A DNA stretch of 64,000 bases, from the NCBI GenBank assembly GCA_964632485.1, contig CAZWDO010000004.1, positions 70,081 to 134,080 of the forward strand. The letters are read 5' to 3'. The translations under genes and the position numbers were made by a program. Within the stretch, counting starts at the first letter, position 1. Every line of letters begins with the position of its first letter. The notes beneath the pieces are model-generated. The model was not told the DNA's origin. It was given only the letters and a program-made list of their open reading frames with translations, and made no database searches. This document shows positions 37,097-46,294 of the stretch, piece by piece. The DNA comes from CAZWDO01 sp964632485 [NCBI: uncultured bacterium]. Lineage in GTDB: Bacteria > JAGOEH01.

Positions 37097-38187
37097 TGAT
37101 TATAAAAATCCTGGATCGTTATATTCTTAAAGAATTTGTAACTGTTCTCATTGTGAGCTTATTTGCCTTTGTAGCTATTTTTGTGATTGTTGATTTTCTT
37201 GATTTTGCCGATAATTTGATTGAAAAAAATGCCCGACTGGTAGATATTTTTTATTACTACCTGCTATTTATCCCTTTTATCTACAACATCATGAGCCCTC
37301 CCGCCATGTTGATGGCCAGCCTTTTTGCCTTCAATCGCATGGCCAGGCGCTCCGAAATTATTGCGATCCGATCATCCGGGTTATCGTTACTTCGAATTAT
37401 TCGTCCTATCTTGATAGTGGCCGCCCTTTTTACCCTCGGCAATATTTGGATTAGTCACTCCATTCTTCCAACTATTGAATTGAAACGCTGGGAAGTCAAA
37501 CAGTACCAGCTATATCGACGGTCACCACAGAACCAATCCCCTACCAGCCAGCTTTCTTTTCGAGATAAAAGCCAACGCTTTTATTTCTTTTACTATTACA
37601 ACCCCGCTCAGAAAACCGGGTATAATGTTTTGGTTAATACGGTTGAAAGTAATTATATCCGCAACCGGCTTTCCGCCACAAAAGTATCTGTCAGCGACAC
37701 AGGATGGACTTTTTTTGATGTTCGGATATGGGAATATGACCCTCAGGGAGACATCATCAAAATTAATAACATGCCCCGGTACTTTGACAACTCTATTAAA
37801 CTTCTACCTGAATTTTTTGTTAAGCCGGAAAAGAAAATCCAGCACATGACCTGGATTGAACTCAATGAATACATTGAGTTGCTAAAAATCGGGGGACAAT
37901 CCTATGCGCAACCTCTCATGGAGCTCTATTTGCGTTTTTCGTTCCCCTTTGCCGGCTTTGTTACTGTCTTGTTTGGAGCGCCTTTAGCCGTCCGGCAATA
38001 CCGGAGAAAAAGCGCTTCAATCGGATTTACTATCAGCCTGCTGATCTGTTTTCTATATTATGGATTGCAGCGAGTTTTTCAATCCATGGGCAACAACGGT
38101 ATTCTCGATCCATTCTGGTCAGCCTGGATAAGTAATATTATCTTTGGTGTTATGGGCATTACCTTTCTCTTATCATCCAACAAATAA
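37096..38187 (+). CDS. LptF/LptG-family permease (YjgP/YjgQ)
   Basis: A 363-residue membrane protein of the lipopolysaccharide-export permease family. LptF and LptG with LptB move lipopolysaccharide from the inner to the outer membrane. N-terminal ILDRYILKEFVTVLIVSLFAF and further segments (about 60-110), a periplasmic beta-jellyroll domain (about 130-270) and C-terminal segments (about 280-360) match. LYLRFSFPFAGFVTVLFGAPLAVR is the usual signature, and the second family member is elsewhere. The ATG overlaps the upstream stop. Together with the preceding ABC pair it suggests an envelope-lipid role for the operon. Confidence 0.93.
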   Translation: MIIKILDRYILKEFVTVLIVSLFAFVAIFVIVDFLDFADNLIEKNARLVDIFYYYLLFIPFIYNIMSPPAMLMASLFAFNRMARRSEIIAIRSSGLSLLRIIRPILIVAALFTLGNIWISHSILPTIELKRWEVKQYQLYRRSPQNQSPTSQLSFRDKSQRFYFFYYYNPAQKTGYNVLVNTVESNYIRNRLSATKVSVSDTGWTFFDVRIWEYDPQGDIIKINNMPRYFDNSIKLLPEFFVKPEKKIQHMTWIELNEYIELLKIGGQSYAQPLMELYLRFSFPFAGFVTVLFGAPLAVRQYRRKSASIGFTISLLICFLYYGLQRVFQSMGNNGILDPFWSAWISNIIFGVMGITFLLSSNK

Positions 38188-38197
38188 AGGATCTCAA

Positions 38198-39691
38198 ATG
38201 ATTAAAAGGAACGCTCGCTTTCAATGGCTACTTGTTCTTCCGGTATTTTTCAGCTTCATCACTCTTTCGACCGGGGAAACAGCTATCCATGAGCTATACC
38301 GATCATTTGACAGCAATGCGCGGCTTCCCGGGCACATCATATTAACAAATCACGAGTATGCGCTGAGCAACTGCCTGTCTCTCAGCGCGCAATTCGAATC
38401 AATTACTTTAGATACTATTGGCTACTCGGTAGAAAACAGGCCACTGCTGAAATTGAAATTTGGCCAGGGCCCAATTCGGATTCTCCTTTGGACCCAGATG
38501 CATGGTAATGAGCCAACAGCTACCGCCGCATTAATTTCCATATTTCATTATCTCGGCAATGGCTATAAACAACAGGAAGAAATAACCCGCAAAATTTTCG
38601 ATAAATTGACTATTCATGCCATTATTCTGCTCAACCCGGACGGCGCCGAGAGATTCAACCGTCGCAACGCTCAGGATATCGACATCAACCGTGATGCCCT
38701 GCAACTTGCAACTCCTGAAGGCCGCGCCCTGGATTCATGCAGGAAGGCAATCCACCCCCAATTTGGATTTAATCTCCACAATATGTATGGACGTGAAACC
38801 GTGGACAGAACCGGGAAAACTTTGAAATTTGCTTTAATGGCTCCTGCTGCCGACCCTCAAAATAGTGACCCACCCAATCGGTTGAAAGCCAAGCAGGTTT
38901 GTGTCGCTTTAAAAGAATTTTTTGAAACATTTATTCCCGGCCATATCGCTCGCTATGATGGCTCATACATGGCACGGGCATTTGGCGATGCCATGCAAGC
39001 TCATGGCGTCAGCACTATTTTGATTGAGGCGGGGACTTCAACCGACGATACTCCTGAATATCTTGTTAAACTCGAATATTCCGCCTTGTTACAATTATTC
39101 TATACAATTGCCAACCAGTCCCTTGGGAAATATAATCCCAATCATTACAATTCAATTCCCCTGGAAGGCCCTCCATTTTATGATCTGCTCATTAAAAAAT
39201 GTGCCATCCTCAATGGCATTAATACAACTTCATTTATTTCAGACCTGGCCATCAATTTCAATCTTAGTAAAATCCATTCAGACACGATTAAACTTCAACC
39301 GGTTATTATGGATATTGGCGATTTAGATCATGCAATTGCCATAGATACGATCAAAGACACTAATCTCATTGTTTGTCCGAAAGTTGCATTCCCGGAACAA
39401 TTCAAAAAACAACTTCTTCCATGGCATTTCGCCCAAGACTACTACCCGTGCCAAATGCAACCCTGGTTTAATCAATTATCCTCAGAATTGGAGCTGGGCC
39501 AAATTTCATTCAATCTTATTCCGCTGCTTAGCGCCAATGCTAAAGGTTGGCAAGGTGAGTTTTCAACTATCATTGCCAGAGATCAGAAACTAAACCTGAT
39601 CCTTTTTAGAAAAACTGACAATTTTTCTTTAAAACTGGATAATATCAAACGAATTATTAAGTACGAGATCATTCTCCCTAAAACTTTTTAA
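38198..39691 (+). CDS. Secreted M14-family zinc carboxypeptidase
   Basis: A 497-residue protein with an N-terminal signal peptide (MIKRNARFQWLLVLPVFFSF). The M14 zinc site is visible in QMHGNEPTATAALISIF (HxxE, about 101), and the third His is likely in FGFNLHNMYGRETVD (about 184). PDGAERFNRRNAQDIDINRDAL is a typical M14 lead-in, and the catalytic Glu is in ILIEAGTSTDD. The peptidase cuts C-terminal residues, perhaps of peptidoglycan stems or of periplasmic peptides. The frame opens at 38144, but the ATG at 38198 has AAAGGA and gives the signal peptide. The C-terminal about 180 residues are unrecognised. Confidence 0.9.
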   Translation: MIKRNARFQWLLVLPVFFSFITLSTGETAIHELYRSFDSNARLPGHIILTNHEYALSNCLSLSAQFESITLDTIGYSVENRPLLKLKFGQGPIRILLWTQMHGNEPTATAALISIFHYLGNGYKQQEEITRKIFDKLTIHAIILLNPDGAERFNRRNAQDIDINRDALQLATPEGRALDSCRKAIHPQFGFNLHNMYGRETVDRTGKTLKFALMAPAADPQNSDPPNRLKAKQVCVALKEFFETFIPGHIARYDGSYMARAFGDAMQAHGVSTILIEAGTSTDDTPEYLVKLEYSALLQLFYTIANQSLGKYNPNHYNSIPLEGPPFYDLLIKKCAILNGINTTSFISDLAINFNLSKIHSDTIKLQPVIMDIGDLDHAIAIDTIKDTNLIVCPKVAFPEQFKKQLLPWHFAQDYYPCQMQPWFNQLSSELELGQISFNLIPLLSANAKGWQGEFSTIIARDQKLNLILFRKTDNFSLKLDNIKRIIKYEIILPKTF

Positions 39692-39753
39692 CCAATTAAT
39701 CCCCTTTTGTTTACTGAACAATTTTTATGAATTTTTCAAAATAAAAAAAATAC

Positions 39754-39782
39754 TTGACACATTGATGACCCTACGTTATAAT
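39754..39782 (+). promoter_or_regulatory. Consensus sigma70 promoter of the secreted propeller gene
   Basis: TTGACA (39754-39759), 17-base spacer, TATAAT (39777-39782). Both boxes are perfect matches. Transcription would start near 39789, and AAGGAGG precedes the ATG at 39812. Confidence 0.9.
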
Positions 39783-39811
39783 ACAAAAAATAAACTACCA
39801 AGGAGGATTTA

Positions 39812-42800
39812 ATGAAACGTTTACTGTTTTTTGTCTGTATGACATCTATCCTGGCTGCAGGAGTTCACGCTCAACTTACACCTTGGAATTCATTGCCCTC
39901 TTATGAAGACCAACGTTTTAATGCAATAGTCACCCTAAGTACTACTTCAGTACTGTTTGGCACAGGGGATGGCTATATTTTCAGATCCGATAACCAGGGG
40001 AACTCCCTGATGCTAATCCACACCACTTCAACCGGAAATGGGATTTTAAGCATGAAAATGCTTGGCCAAACGATCATTGGAACCGTTGCAGGTGGCTATT
40101 TAGTTAAATCCACCGACCAAGGCGCGACCTGGATCGATATCGATGTTACAGCGATTACCAGTTATGACCTTAATGATGTTTATATGATGACGGAATTGGA
40201 ATTTTGGGTTGTGGGTGATGGCAAAAACAATGTAGACCCCATTACAATTCTCCATACAATCGATGGGGGTACCAGTTTTGATAAAATTTCCAATAGTTAC
40301 ACTAAAAGCAGCGGGGACGCGATTACATTTATTAATAGCAACACAATCGGGATCATTGGGTATGGCGATGGGATCATTGTATCACCCGATGGCGGTCAGA
40401 CCTGGGTGGAGCCCGCGAGCATTGACTTTAGCGGCATTGATTACACTCGTAAAGATATACGTAGTTTAGTAAAATTAAACGACAACACCGTAATCGGTGT
40501 CGGCTGGGGTTCATTCGCTTCTGGATTGCAAAATACCATTATACTTAAATCCTATGACGGAGTCTCATGGACTAATATGGCGCCAACCGGTGCGAACGCT
40601 GCTTATGCAAATGCTTATGGCCTTTTTTTTGAAGATGAAAATACCGGTTATTTAGGATTGGGTGGAACAGCCTACGGAGGCGCGATTCAAAAAACCACCG
40701 ATGGAGGAGAAACCTGGCAATTAATCAATGTATGCCCTAATTATATTTATTCCATCGGAAAAGTTGGCAACCGACTGCTTTTTGGCGGCAATTACAGCGG
40801 ACTCTGGGCCTCTGACAATAGTGGCGCAAGTTTTTCCCCTTTAGCCAAATCAACCAGCGCATGTTTCGCAATCGATGCTTCAGGCGATGAGATCGTTATG
40901 GGTGGCAGAGATGGAATGTTCCTTTATTCCGGCGACAAGGGCGCAAATTTTCAATACGGCCTGCTTGCCACTCCCGATCGCAATCAATCCCAGATCCAAA
41001 GCATAGCCATTGATCCGACTTCCAGCCGAATTTGGGCTGTAGGATTACAATTTATTAAAAAATATTCCGATGATCATGGTCAAACCTGGAATTCTGCCGG
41101 AGAGTGGGAAATGAATTCCCTCAGCTCTCTGGAGTGCATTAAAATTTATAGCGATGGCATCTATGCAGCCGGCCGCATTAAACGCCCGGCGGAAAATAAA
41201 TATGATGATTTAATTCTAAAAAGCTCGGACAATGGCGTGACCTGGGATACCCTGACCCAAGCCAATTCAGCCGGCAACTATGCCGTAAGTATGGCAAAAT
41301 CAGGCAATCTAATCGCTTATACCGACAACAAAGGAAATCTGATCATTTCCAGCGATAATGGCGCAACATGGCAAACCAAACCAACTGCCACTACAAAAAC
41401 TCTTAATGACATCTTGTTCGACGAATCACGTATCTGGTGCGGTGGAGGACAGGGAGCCTTGATGCTTACTGAAGATAATGGTGATAACTGGACCAGTTTC
41501 GATTTGGGCACAACGAATAATATCTATGATATGGCCAAAAGCGGAACCAAAATTTTAGCGCTTGATCAAAGACTGGGTATATATGTTACTGAAGATGCCG
41601 GCGATAACTGGACTCTTTTACCATTTGCAGATACTACACTTTTTTACTATCAAATGACGGTAGTGGATGATCAGGTTTTTATCACCGGCAGCAATGGGAC
41701 CATAGAGCAGATCGATTTATCTGCAAGTTCAAGTGGCCTGCTTCCCAACTTGGTGATCGCACAGGAAGTCCTCTACAACGACTCAATTGCCAGCGGTTTG
41801 ATTTTCAAACCGGGCTGCATTCTCGATAACGGGCAGACCATCTGGTTGTCCGGCGATGCCGGTTCGGCTGCCGGCGCTTCCTATGTTTTTCTCTCCACCG
41901 ACGGTGGCCAGACCTTCACTCAAAGCCCGCCCATCGAAGGCCGCGTGGCTAATCTGGATGCATTCGATGCCAATACCGCCCTGATCGCCATGGCTTCCGG
42001 CCATATCTGGAAGACCGAAGACGGCGGCGAGAGCTGGATTGACGTTTATTCCTATACCAATGGTGAATGGTTTGACGGTTTGTGTATTATCAACGATACC
42101 GTGGCTGTGGCTTTCGGCGACGGCCCCAATGACGGGTATATGCATTTCGTCCGTACCGAAGACCGCGGAGAATTCTGGGATGAGATCTCGGGAATCGATT
42201 ATATGAATTCCGCCTATGCGATCTATTCCTGGGGCACGGCGATAATGAATATCGGGGATACCATTTTTGCCGGCGCCTGTAATTCGGGTTACAATCAGGC
42301 CTATTTTTACCGGTCCTATGATGCCGGAATGAACTGGGAAACCTTCGAGGTCATGACCGGTGTTTCCGGCCGCATCAACGGCGTCGCCATGATTAACGGC
42401 CAGCAGGGCCTTGCCAGCGGCCGCATTTCAGCCGGTGTCAGCGTGATCCTTGCGACCACTGACGGCGGTGAAACCTGGGATGAATGCGCTCAACCCGGCG
42501 ATAGCGCGACCTATATCAATTCGGTGACTGCCATTCCCGGTACCAATATCATTGTGGCCGGCGGGGATGCCAATGAAGTGTTTTATACTGACGATCTGGG
42601 CGCAACCTGGGAATCGGTAGTAGTTGAAGGCGAAGAAGCCAACGATTTTCTGGGCGGTCTTTTTCTGAATCAAAATACCGGTTATATGTTTACCTACAAT
42701 GGCCCGGTCTATAAATTCAATACAACTTCCACCGCCATTTGCGAGACCCCGGGAATAAGTAAGCAGAAAAAAATATTCGAGTTACAGTCCAATTTCCCCA

Positions 42801-43033
42801 ACCCCTTCAATCCACAAACCCATATTCGCTTTAAACTGAATCAAAGTGAACAGGTGCAACTGGTAGTCTTCGATATTCTGGGCCGCCATATTGCAACCCT
42901 GATCAATCAAACCCTACCGGCCGGCGAGCATACAGTTACCTATCAACCGGCTCAATCCGCTACCGGCGTATATTATTATATGCTCAAAGCCGGCAAACAA
43001 GTTGAATCCCGTAAAATGATGTTCATCAAATAA
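39812..43033 (+). CDS. Large secreted Asp-box (BNR/YCF48-like) propeller protein with T9SS sorting domain
   Basis: A 1073-residue protein with signal peptide MKRLLFFVCMTSILAAGVHAQ. It contains about seventeen Asp-box-like repeats of the form S/T-x-D-x-G-x-x-W/F, for example TDQGATW, DGGETW and DNGVTW, as in sialidase and photosystem assembly (YCF48) propellers. No sialidase active site is apparent. The last about 80 residues are a type A T9SS sorting domain: NFPNPFNPQTHIRFKL, VVFDILGRHIATL, GVYYYMLKAG, ending SRKMMFIK. The product is presumably secreted and surface-attached. GC content rises sharply between about 41740 and 42740. It has its own promoter and terminator. Confidence 0.92.
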   Translation: MKRLLFFVCMTSILAAGVHAQLTPWNSLPSYEDQRFNAIVTLSTTSVLFGTGDGYIFRSDNQGNSLMLIHTTSTGNGILSMKMLGQTIIGTVAGGYLVKSTDQGATWIDIDVTAITSYDLNDVYMMTELEFWVVGDGKNNVDPITILHTIDGGTSFDKISNSYTKSSGDAITFINSNTIGIIGYGDGIIVSPDGGQTWVEPASIDFSGIDYTRKDIRSLVKLNDNTVIGVGWGSFASGLQNTIILKSYDGVSWTNMAPTGANAAYANAYGLFFEDENTGYLGLGGTAYGGAIQKTTDGGETWQLINVCPNYIYSIGKVGNRLLFGGNYSGLWASDNSGASFSPLAKSTSACFAIDASGDEIVMGGRDGMFLYSGDKGANFQYGLLATPDRNQSQIQSIAIDPTSSRIWAVGLQFIKKYSDDHGQTWNSAGEWEMNSLSSLECIKIYSDGIYAAGRIKRPAENKYDDLILKSSDNGVTWDTLTQANSAGNYAVSMAKSGNLIAYTDNKGNLIISSDNGATWQTKPTATTKTLNDILFDESRIWCGGGQGALMLTEDNGDNWTSFDLGTTNNIYDMAKSGTKILALDQRLGIYVTEDAGDNWTLLPFADTTLFYYQMTVVDDQVFITGSNGTIEQIDLSASSSGLLPNLVIAQEVLYNDSIASGLIFKPGCILDNGQTIWLSGDAGSAAGASYVFLSTDGGQTFTQSPPIEGRVANLDAFDANTALIAMASGHIWKTEDGGESWIDVYSYTNGEWFDGLCIINDTVAVAFGDGPNDGYMHFVRTEDRGEFWDEISGIDYMNSAYAIYSWGTAIMNIGDTIFAGACNSGYNQAYFYRSYDAGMNWETFEVMTGVSGRINGVAMINGQQGLASGRISAGVSVILATTDGGETWDECAQPGDSATYINSVTAIPGTNIIVAGGDANEVFYTDDLGATWESVVVEGEEANDFLGGLFLNQNTGYMFTYNGPVYKFNTTSTAICETPGISKQKKIFELQSNFPNPFNPQTHIRFKLNQSEQVQLVVFDILGRHIATLINQTLPAGEHTVTYQPAQSATGVYYYMLKAGKQVESRKMMFIK

Positions 43034-43056
43034 TTTTTCCCAATCTGACTTATAAA

Positions 43057-43092
43057 GCCCCCTGTCCATATCTGGTCAGGGGGTTTTTATTT
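43057..43092 (+). terminator. Rho-independent terminator after the propeller gene
   Basis: CCCCCTG (43058-43064) pairs with CAGGGGG (43077-43083) across a 12-base loop, followed by TTTTTATTTT. It lies about 25 bases after the stop of the propeller gene. Confidence 0.93.
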
Positions 43093-43301
43093 TCCGTAAA
43101 CTGGAAATTTATTACCTGCTATTTTAGAGACTATAATGTTTGAAAAAAAACTTAACTATAAACACCGGCAAATCAAATATCTTCTGAATTTTTTTGATCT
43201 ATTATTACATTTATGGACATCATTTCCAAATCCTCAGTACCATCCGTAATGATATTCATAGAAAAAATATTAAAAAATCCTAGGTTTCCGACCATCTAAA
43301 G

Positions 43302-44780
43302 TTAAAACTGGAAATAGATAAAAGGAACGATTTCAGATGATGATATCTGGATTACAATCCAAATCGTCATGGCGAGTACAGCCGATTTAAGCGGCCAAGG
43401 TGTCAAGATAAAATAATTCATGATTTTTTTTATAACTGTTTCAGATATAAAATGCGAAAAAAATCCCAAAACAAGCAGAGCGCTAACAACAGGATACCCA
43501 ACTAACCATTCTCTTCCAATTTGCGGATTAAAGGCCAATGCGATCCGCTTAAGGACCAACCAGGCATCAGCAAACGAAGTAGCGCGAAAAAAAATCCAGC
43601 AGAAACAAACAAAATGAAAGGTCCAAAACCATGCCAATCCTTTTGACCACCATCGAGTAGGGTTCAAGTATGATGGGAAAATAGTGGCAAGTTTTTTTTC
43701 AACTGCCAGTATCGAACCATGCATTGCGCCCCAAAACACAAATTTCCAGTTTGCTCCATGCCATAATCCTCCCAACAGCATCGTTAGTAATAAATTAATA
43801 TAAGTACGCCAGGGTCCCTTACGATTCCCACCCAAGCCATAATACAAGTAGTCGCGTAACCAGGATGACAGGGAAATATGCCAGCGTCGCCAAAAATCAG
43901 TCAAAGATAAGGACTGATAGGGCAATCGAAAATTTTCAGGCAAATGGAAACCCATCAGCAGTCCCAAACCGATCGCCATATCGGAATACCCGGAAAAATC
44001 GCAATAAATCTGAACGGCGTACCCATAAACAGCCATTAAATTTTCAAAACCACTATATAAGGCAGGTTGGTCGAATACTCGGTCCACAAAATTAACGCTG
44101 ATATAATCTGAGATAACCGCTTTTTTAAACAAACCGCCAATAATCAACGCGAGTCCCCTGCCAATATCATTATCGCTAAGTACAATTTTTTTTCGAATTT
44201 GGGGGATAAAATCAATGGCCCGCACAATCGGGCCGGCTACCAATTGGGGAAAAAATGCAACAAAGAAACCGAAATCCAGGATACTTTTCACCGGTTTCAT
44301 TCGCCCCCGATAAATATCGATTGAATAGCTTAGGGTCTGAAATGTATAAAACGAAATCCCGACGGGAAGAAAAATATCCGTAGAATGCCACTCTTTACCA
44401 AGGAAATAGTATCCGGTTGCCAAAAAAAAATTTGTGTATTTAAAGTAACCCAAAATACTAAGATTAGAAATTAGACTGGCTGCCAACAGCCATTTTGCCC
44501 GAAAAGTACCACGGTTCCTATCGATTGCAAAAACGAGACTATAATCAATGACAGTGCTTAACAATAAAATCCAAAACCAGCATCCACTGCTTTTATAATA
44601 GAAAAATACAGAAAACAAAAATAGATATAACGTTCGGATCGTCACCTGGTCTTTAATGAAAATGAATACTAAATAGAAAATGATGAATCCAATAAAAAAG
44701 TAGCTGCTGTTGAAAAGCAGTGGTTGCTCTGGATTATATAGAAAAATATTGAGGATTTGGTTAGACAAATCAACGGGCAT
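43302..44780 (-). CDS. MBOAT-family membrane O-acyltransferase (AlgI-like)
   Basis: Transfers acyl groups, usually acetyl, across the membrane to a polymer outside. The 492-residue protein has about ten hydrophobic segments. The AlgI/DltB signatures are VGISFYTFQTLSYSIDIYRG (about 136-155) and CDFSGYSDMAIGLGLLMGF (about 245-263). DFWRRWHISLSSWLRDYLYY follows, and the catalytic His is in MLLGGLWHGANWKFVFWG. The frame is open to 44912, but the ATG at 44780 has GGGAGG upstream and gives a family-length protein that overlaps the SGNH gene by 11 bases. It sits with two SGNH hydrolases, as do alginate and wall acetylation systems. Confidence 0.95.
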   Translation of the reverse strand: MPVDLSNQILNIFLYNPEQPLLFNSSYFFIGFIIFYLVFIFIKDQVTIRTLYLFLFSVFFYYKSSGCWFWILLLSTVIDYSLVFAIDRNRGTFRAKWLLAASLISNLSILGYFKYTNFFLATGYYFLGKEWHSTDIFLPVGISFYTFQTLSYSIDIYRGRMKPVKSILDFGFFVAFFPQLVAGPIVRAIDFIPQIRKKIVLSDNDIGRGLALIIGGLFKKAVISDYISVNFVDRVFDQPALYSGFENLMAVYGYAVQIYCDFSGYSDMAIGLGLLMGFHLPENFRLPYQSLSLTDFWRRWHISLSSWLRDYLYYGLGGNRKGPWRTYINLLLTMLLGGLWHGANWKFVFWGAMHGSILAVEKKLATIFPSYLNPTRWWSKGLAWFWTFHFVCFCWIFFRATSFADAWLVLKRIALAFNPQIGREWLVGYPVVSALLVLGFFSHFISETVIKKIMNYFILTPWPLKSAVLAMTIWIVIQISSSEIVPFIYFQF

Positions 44781-46278
44781 ATTGACTAAATGCCTCCCGT
44801 AGCGCAATTTCCAATAATTTTCCCTGCAACTCATATCCTTCTCTCGTGAAATGAATAAGATCGGATTGAGCCAGCCGATATTTTTTCCATTGCTGTAAAG
44901 AGCCTGAACCACCCATAATCGAAAAAAAATCCCACACTGCGATCTTTTGCTGGGCCCCGTACTCGCAAATGGCTCGCGCCAGGAGCTCCATTCTGACTGA
45001 ATGTGAACGCACTTTCTTTTTGATATCCGGTGGAGTCGTTAGCAGCAGGCAGCATTGTGGATTGAGCGCCTTAATTCGGGAAATCAGAGTATCCAATCTG
45101 GCAATAAATTCCTCTTTATTAAAAGGAGTTTCCAAAATATCATTCGTACCCAACGATATTATAATTAAATCACTGTTCAATTCAGCTAATTGATCGATAA
45201 ATTGATCTGCCTGAAGATAATGCCGAAGTTGAGCGCCATTCACGCCGATCATATTGTAAACCACTCCAGACCTATTTTTCTTTTCGAGATATATGCCATG
45301 AACGATCAAATCACCCTTGGTTTGTAACCCACGCAAGTAAAAATGATCAACCGGAGTATCCAAATCAACAACTACTTTTTGAAACGAACGCGAAGCAATA
45401 GAGGTTTCAATCCGCTGATAATCGATAAAATCTGTTTCATAGTTCGGGAGGCTTTGTTTGCTGTATCCAACAATTTTCAGTTTGGCGCCCGCTCGGATAC
45501 GGTCGCTATTCAAACCATTCCATTTTTTAAGCTCTTTTACTGAACAATGATATTTCCTGGCAATAGATCCAAGAGACTCCCCTTTTTTTATTGAATGACA
45601 AGAAGTTTGTTTCTTCTGGCTCATCCGTTGCGTAATAGCGGAGTCTGTGCTGGCGCTAATCGCAAATGGCATTAATTGCTTTTGACTGGTAAAATATAGC
45701 GTAATGCGATCGAATGTTTGGACTATTGTATCCGACCTATATGGGGCGGTCCGGGTACCAATTTTCAATACAAAATTGTTATCATCGGTTTGCATGGCCA
45801 TTCCGCAAATACCCAAAGGTAATCTATTGTTGCCATAGATGGTCCGCTGAAAATTCCAATCGGCATTCGAAGCTGAACGGATATCCAAAGGGCCATTGGT
45901 GCCTGCCGCTTGATAAGGAAAGATCAAACCCCGCCCAGCATCGCCAAATGCTGACTGCAGCTTCTGCCGCAATAAAGAAGTTAAATAATCCGTTTGCAAA
46001 TGACTATCCCCGATATGGGTAATACAAATTCTATCAGAACCATCAAGGATGGAATTTTGAATTTTTTCGAAAAATGGATAGAGAGACTCACCATTCTGTA
46101 TTAAATTACTTTTGAATTGCAAAAATGAATAACGGCTCGGAGATTGTTCGGGTTCCAGCCATCGTTCGAGGCAAATTTCGCGCAAATGCGAATTCCCTCT
46201 ATCTAAATCTTTGCCAATCAAAGGATAGCACATAACAAAAAAAAAGAGAACAATACACAGATTAATACGGCGTATCAT
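44770..46278 (-). CDS. SGNH/GDSL hydrolase-like protein with LysM domain
   Basis: A 502-residue exported protein with signal segment MIRRINLCIVLFFFVMCYPL. The SGNH-type motifs are THIGDSHLQTDYLTSLL (block I), ISLGTNDILET (block III) and the Asp-His pair in SDLIHFTREGYE near the end. Between blocks I and III lies a LysM domain (about 227-272, IKKGESLGSIARKYHCSVKE and RIRAGAKLKIVG), which binds peptidoglycan or chitin-like glycans. Two jelly-roll-like segments surround it. I infer a DltD/AlgX-type acetyl-transfer partner of the MBOAT, held near the wall by LysM. The start is chosen for the signal peptide; there is no clear ribosome-binding site. Confidence 0.85.
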   Translation of the reverse strand: MIRRINLCIVLFFFVMCYPLIGKDLDRGNSHLREICLERWLEPEQSPSRYSFLQFKSNLIQNGESLYPFFEKIQNSILDGSDRICITHIGDSHLQTDYLTSLLRQKLQSAFGDAGRGLIFPYQAAGTNGPLDIRSASNADWNFQRTIYGNNRLPLGICGMAMQTDDNNFVLKIGTRTAPYRSDTIVQTFDRITLYFTSQKQLMPFAISASTDSAITQRMSQKKQTSCHSIKKGESLGSIARKYHCSVKELKKWNGLNSDRIRAGAKLKIVGYSKQSLPNYETDFIDYQRIETSIASRSFQKVVVDLDTPVDHFYLRGLQTKGDLIVHGIYLEKKNRSGVVYNMIGVNGAQLRHYLQADQFIDQLAELNSDLIIISLGTNDILETPFNKEEFIARLDTLISRIKALNPQCCLLLTTPPDIKKKVRSHSVRMELLARAICEYGAQQKIAVWDFFSIMGGSGSLQQWKKYRLAQSDLIHFTREGYELQGKLLEIALREAFSQYAR

Positions 46279-46294
46279 TTGAATAAACCCAATA

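Noticed and set aside
39812-43033. Sialidase activity of the Asp-box protein
   Set aside because: Asp-box repeats alone do not make a sialidase; the catalytic Arg triad, Tyr and Glu could not be identified.
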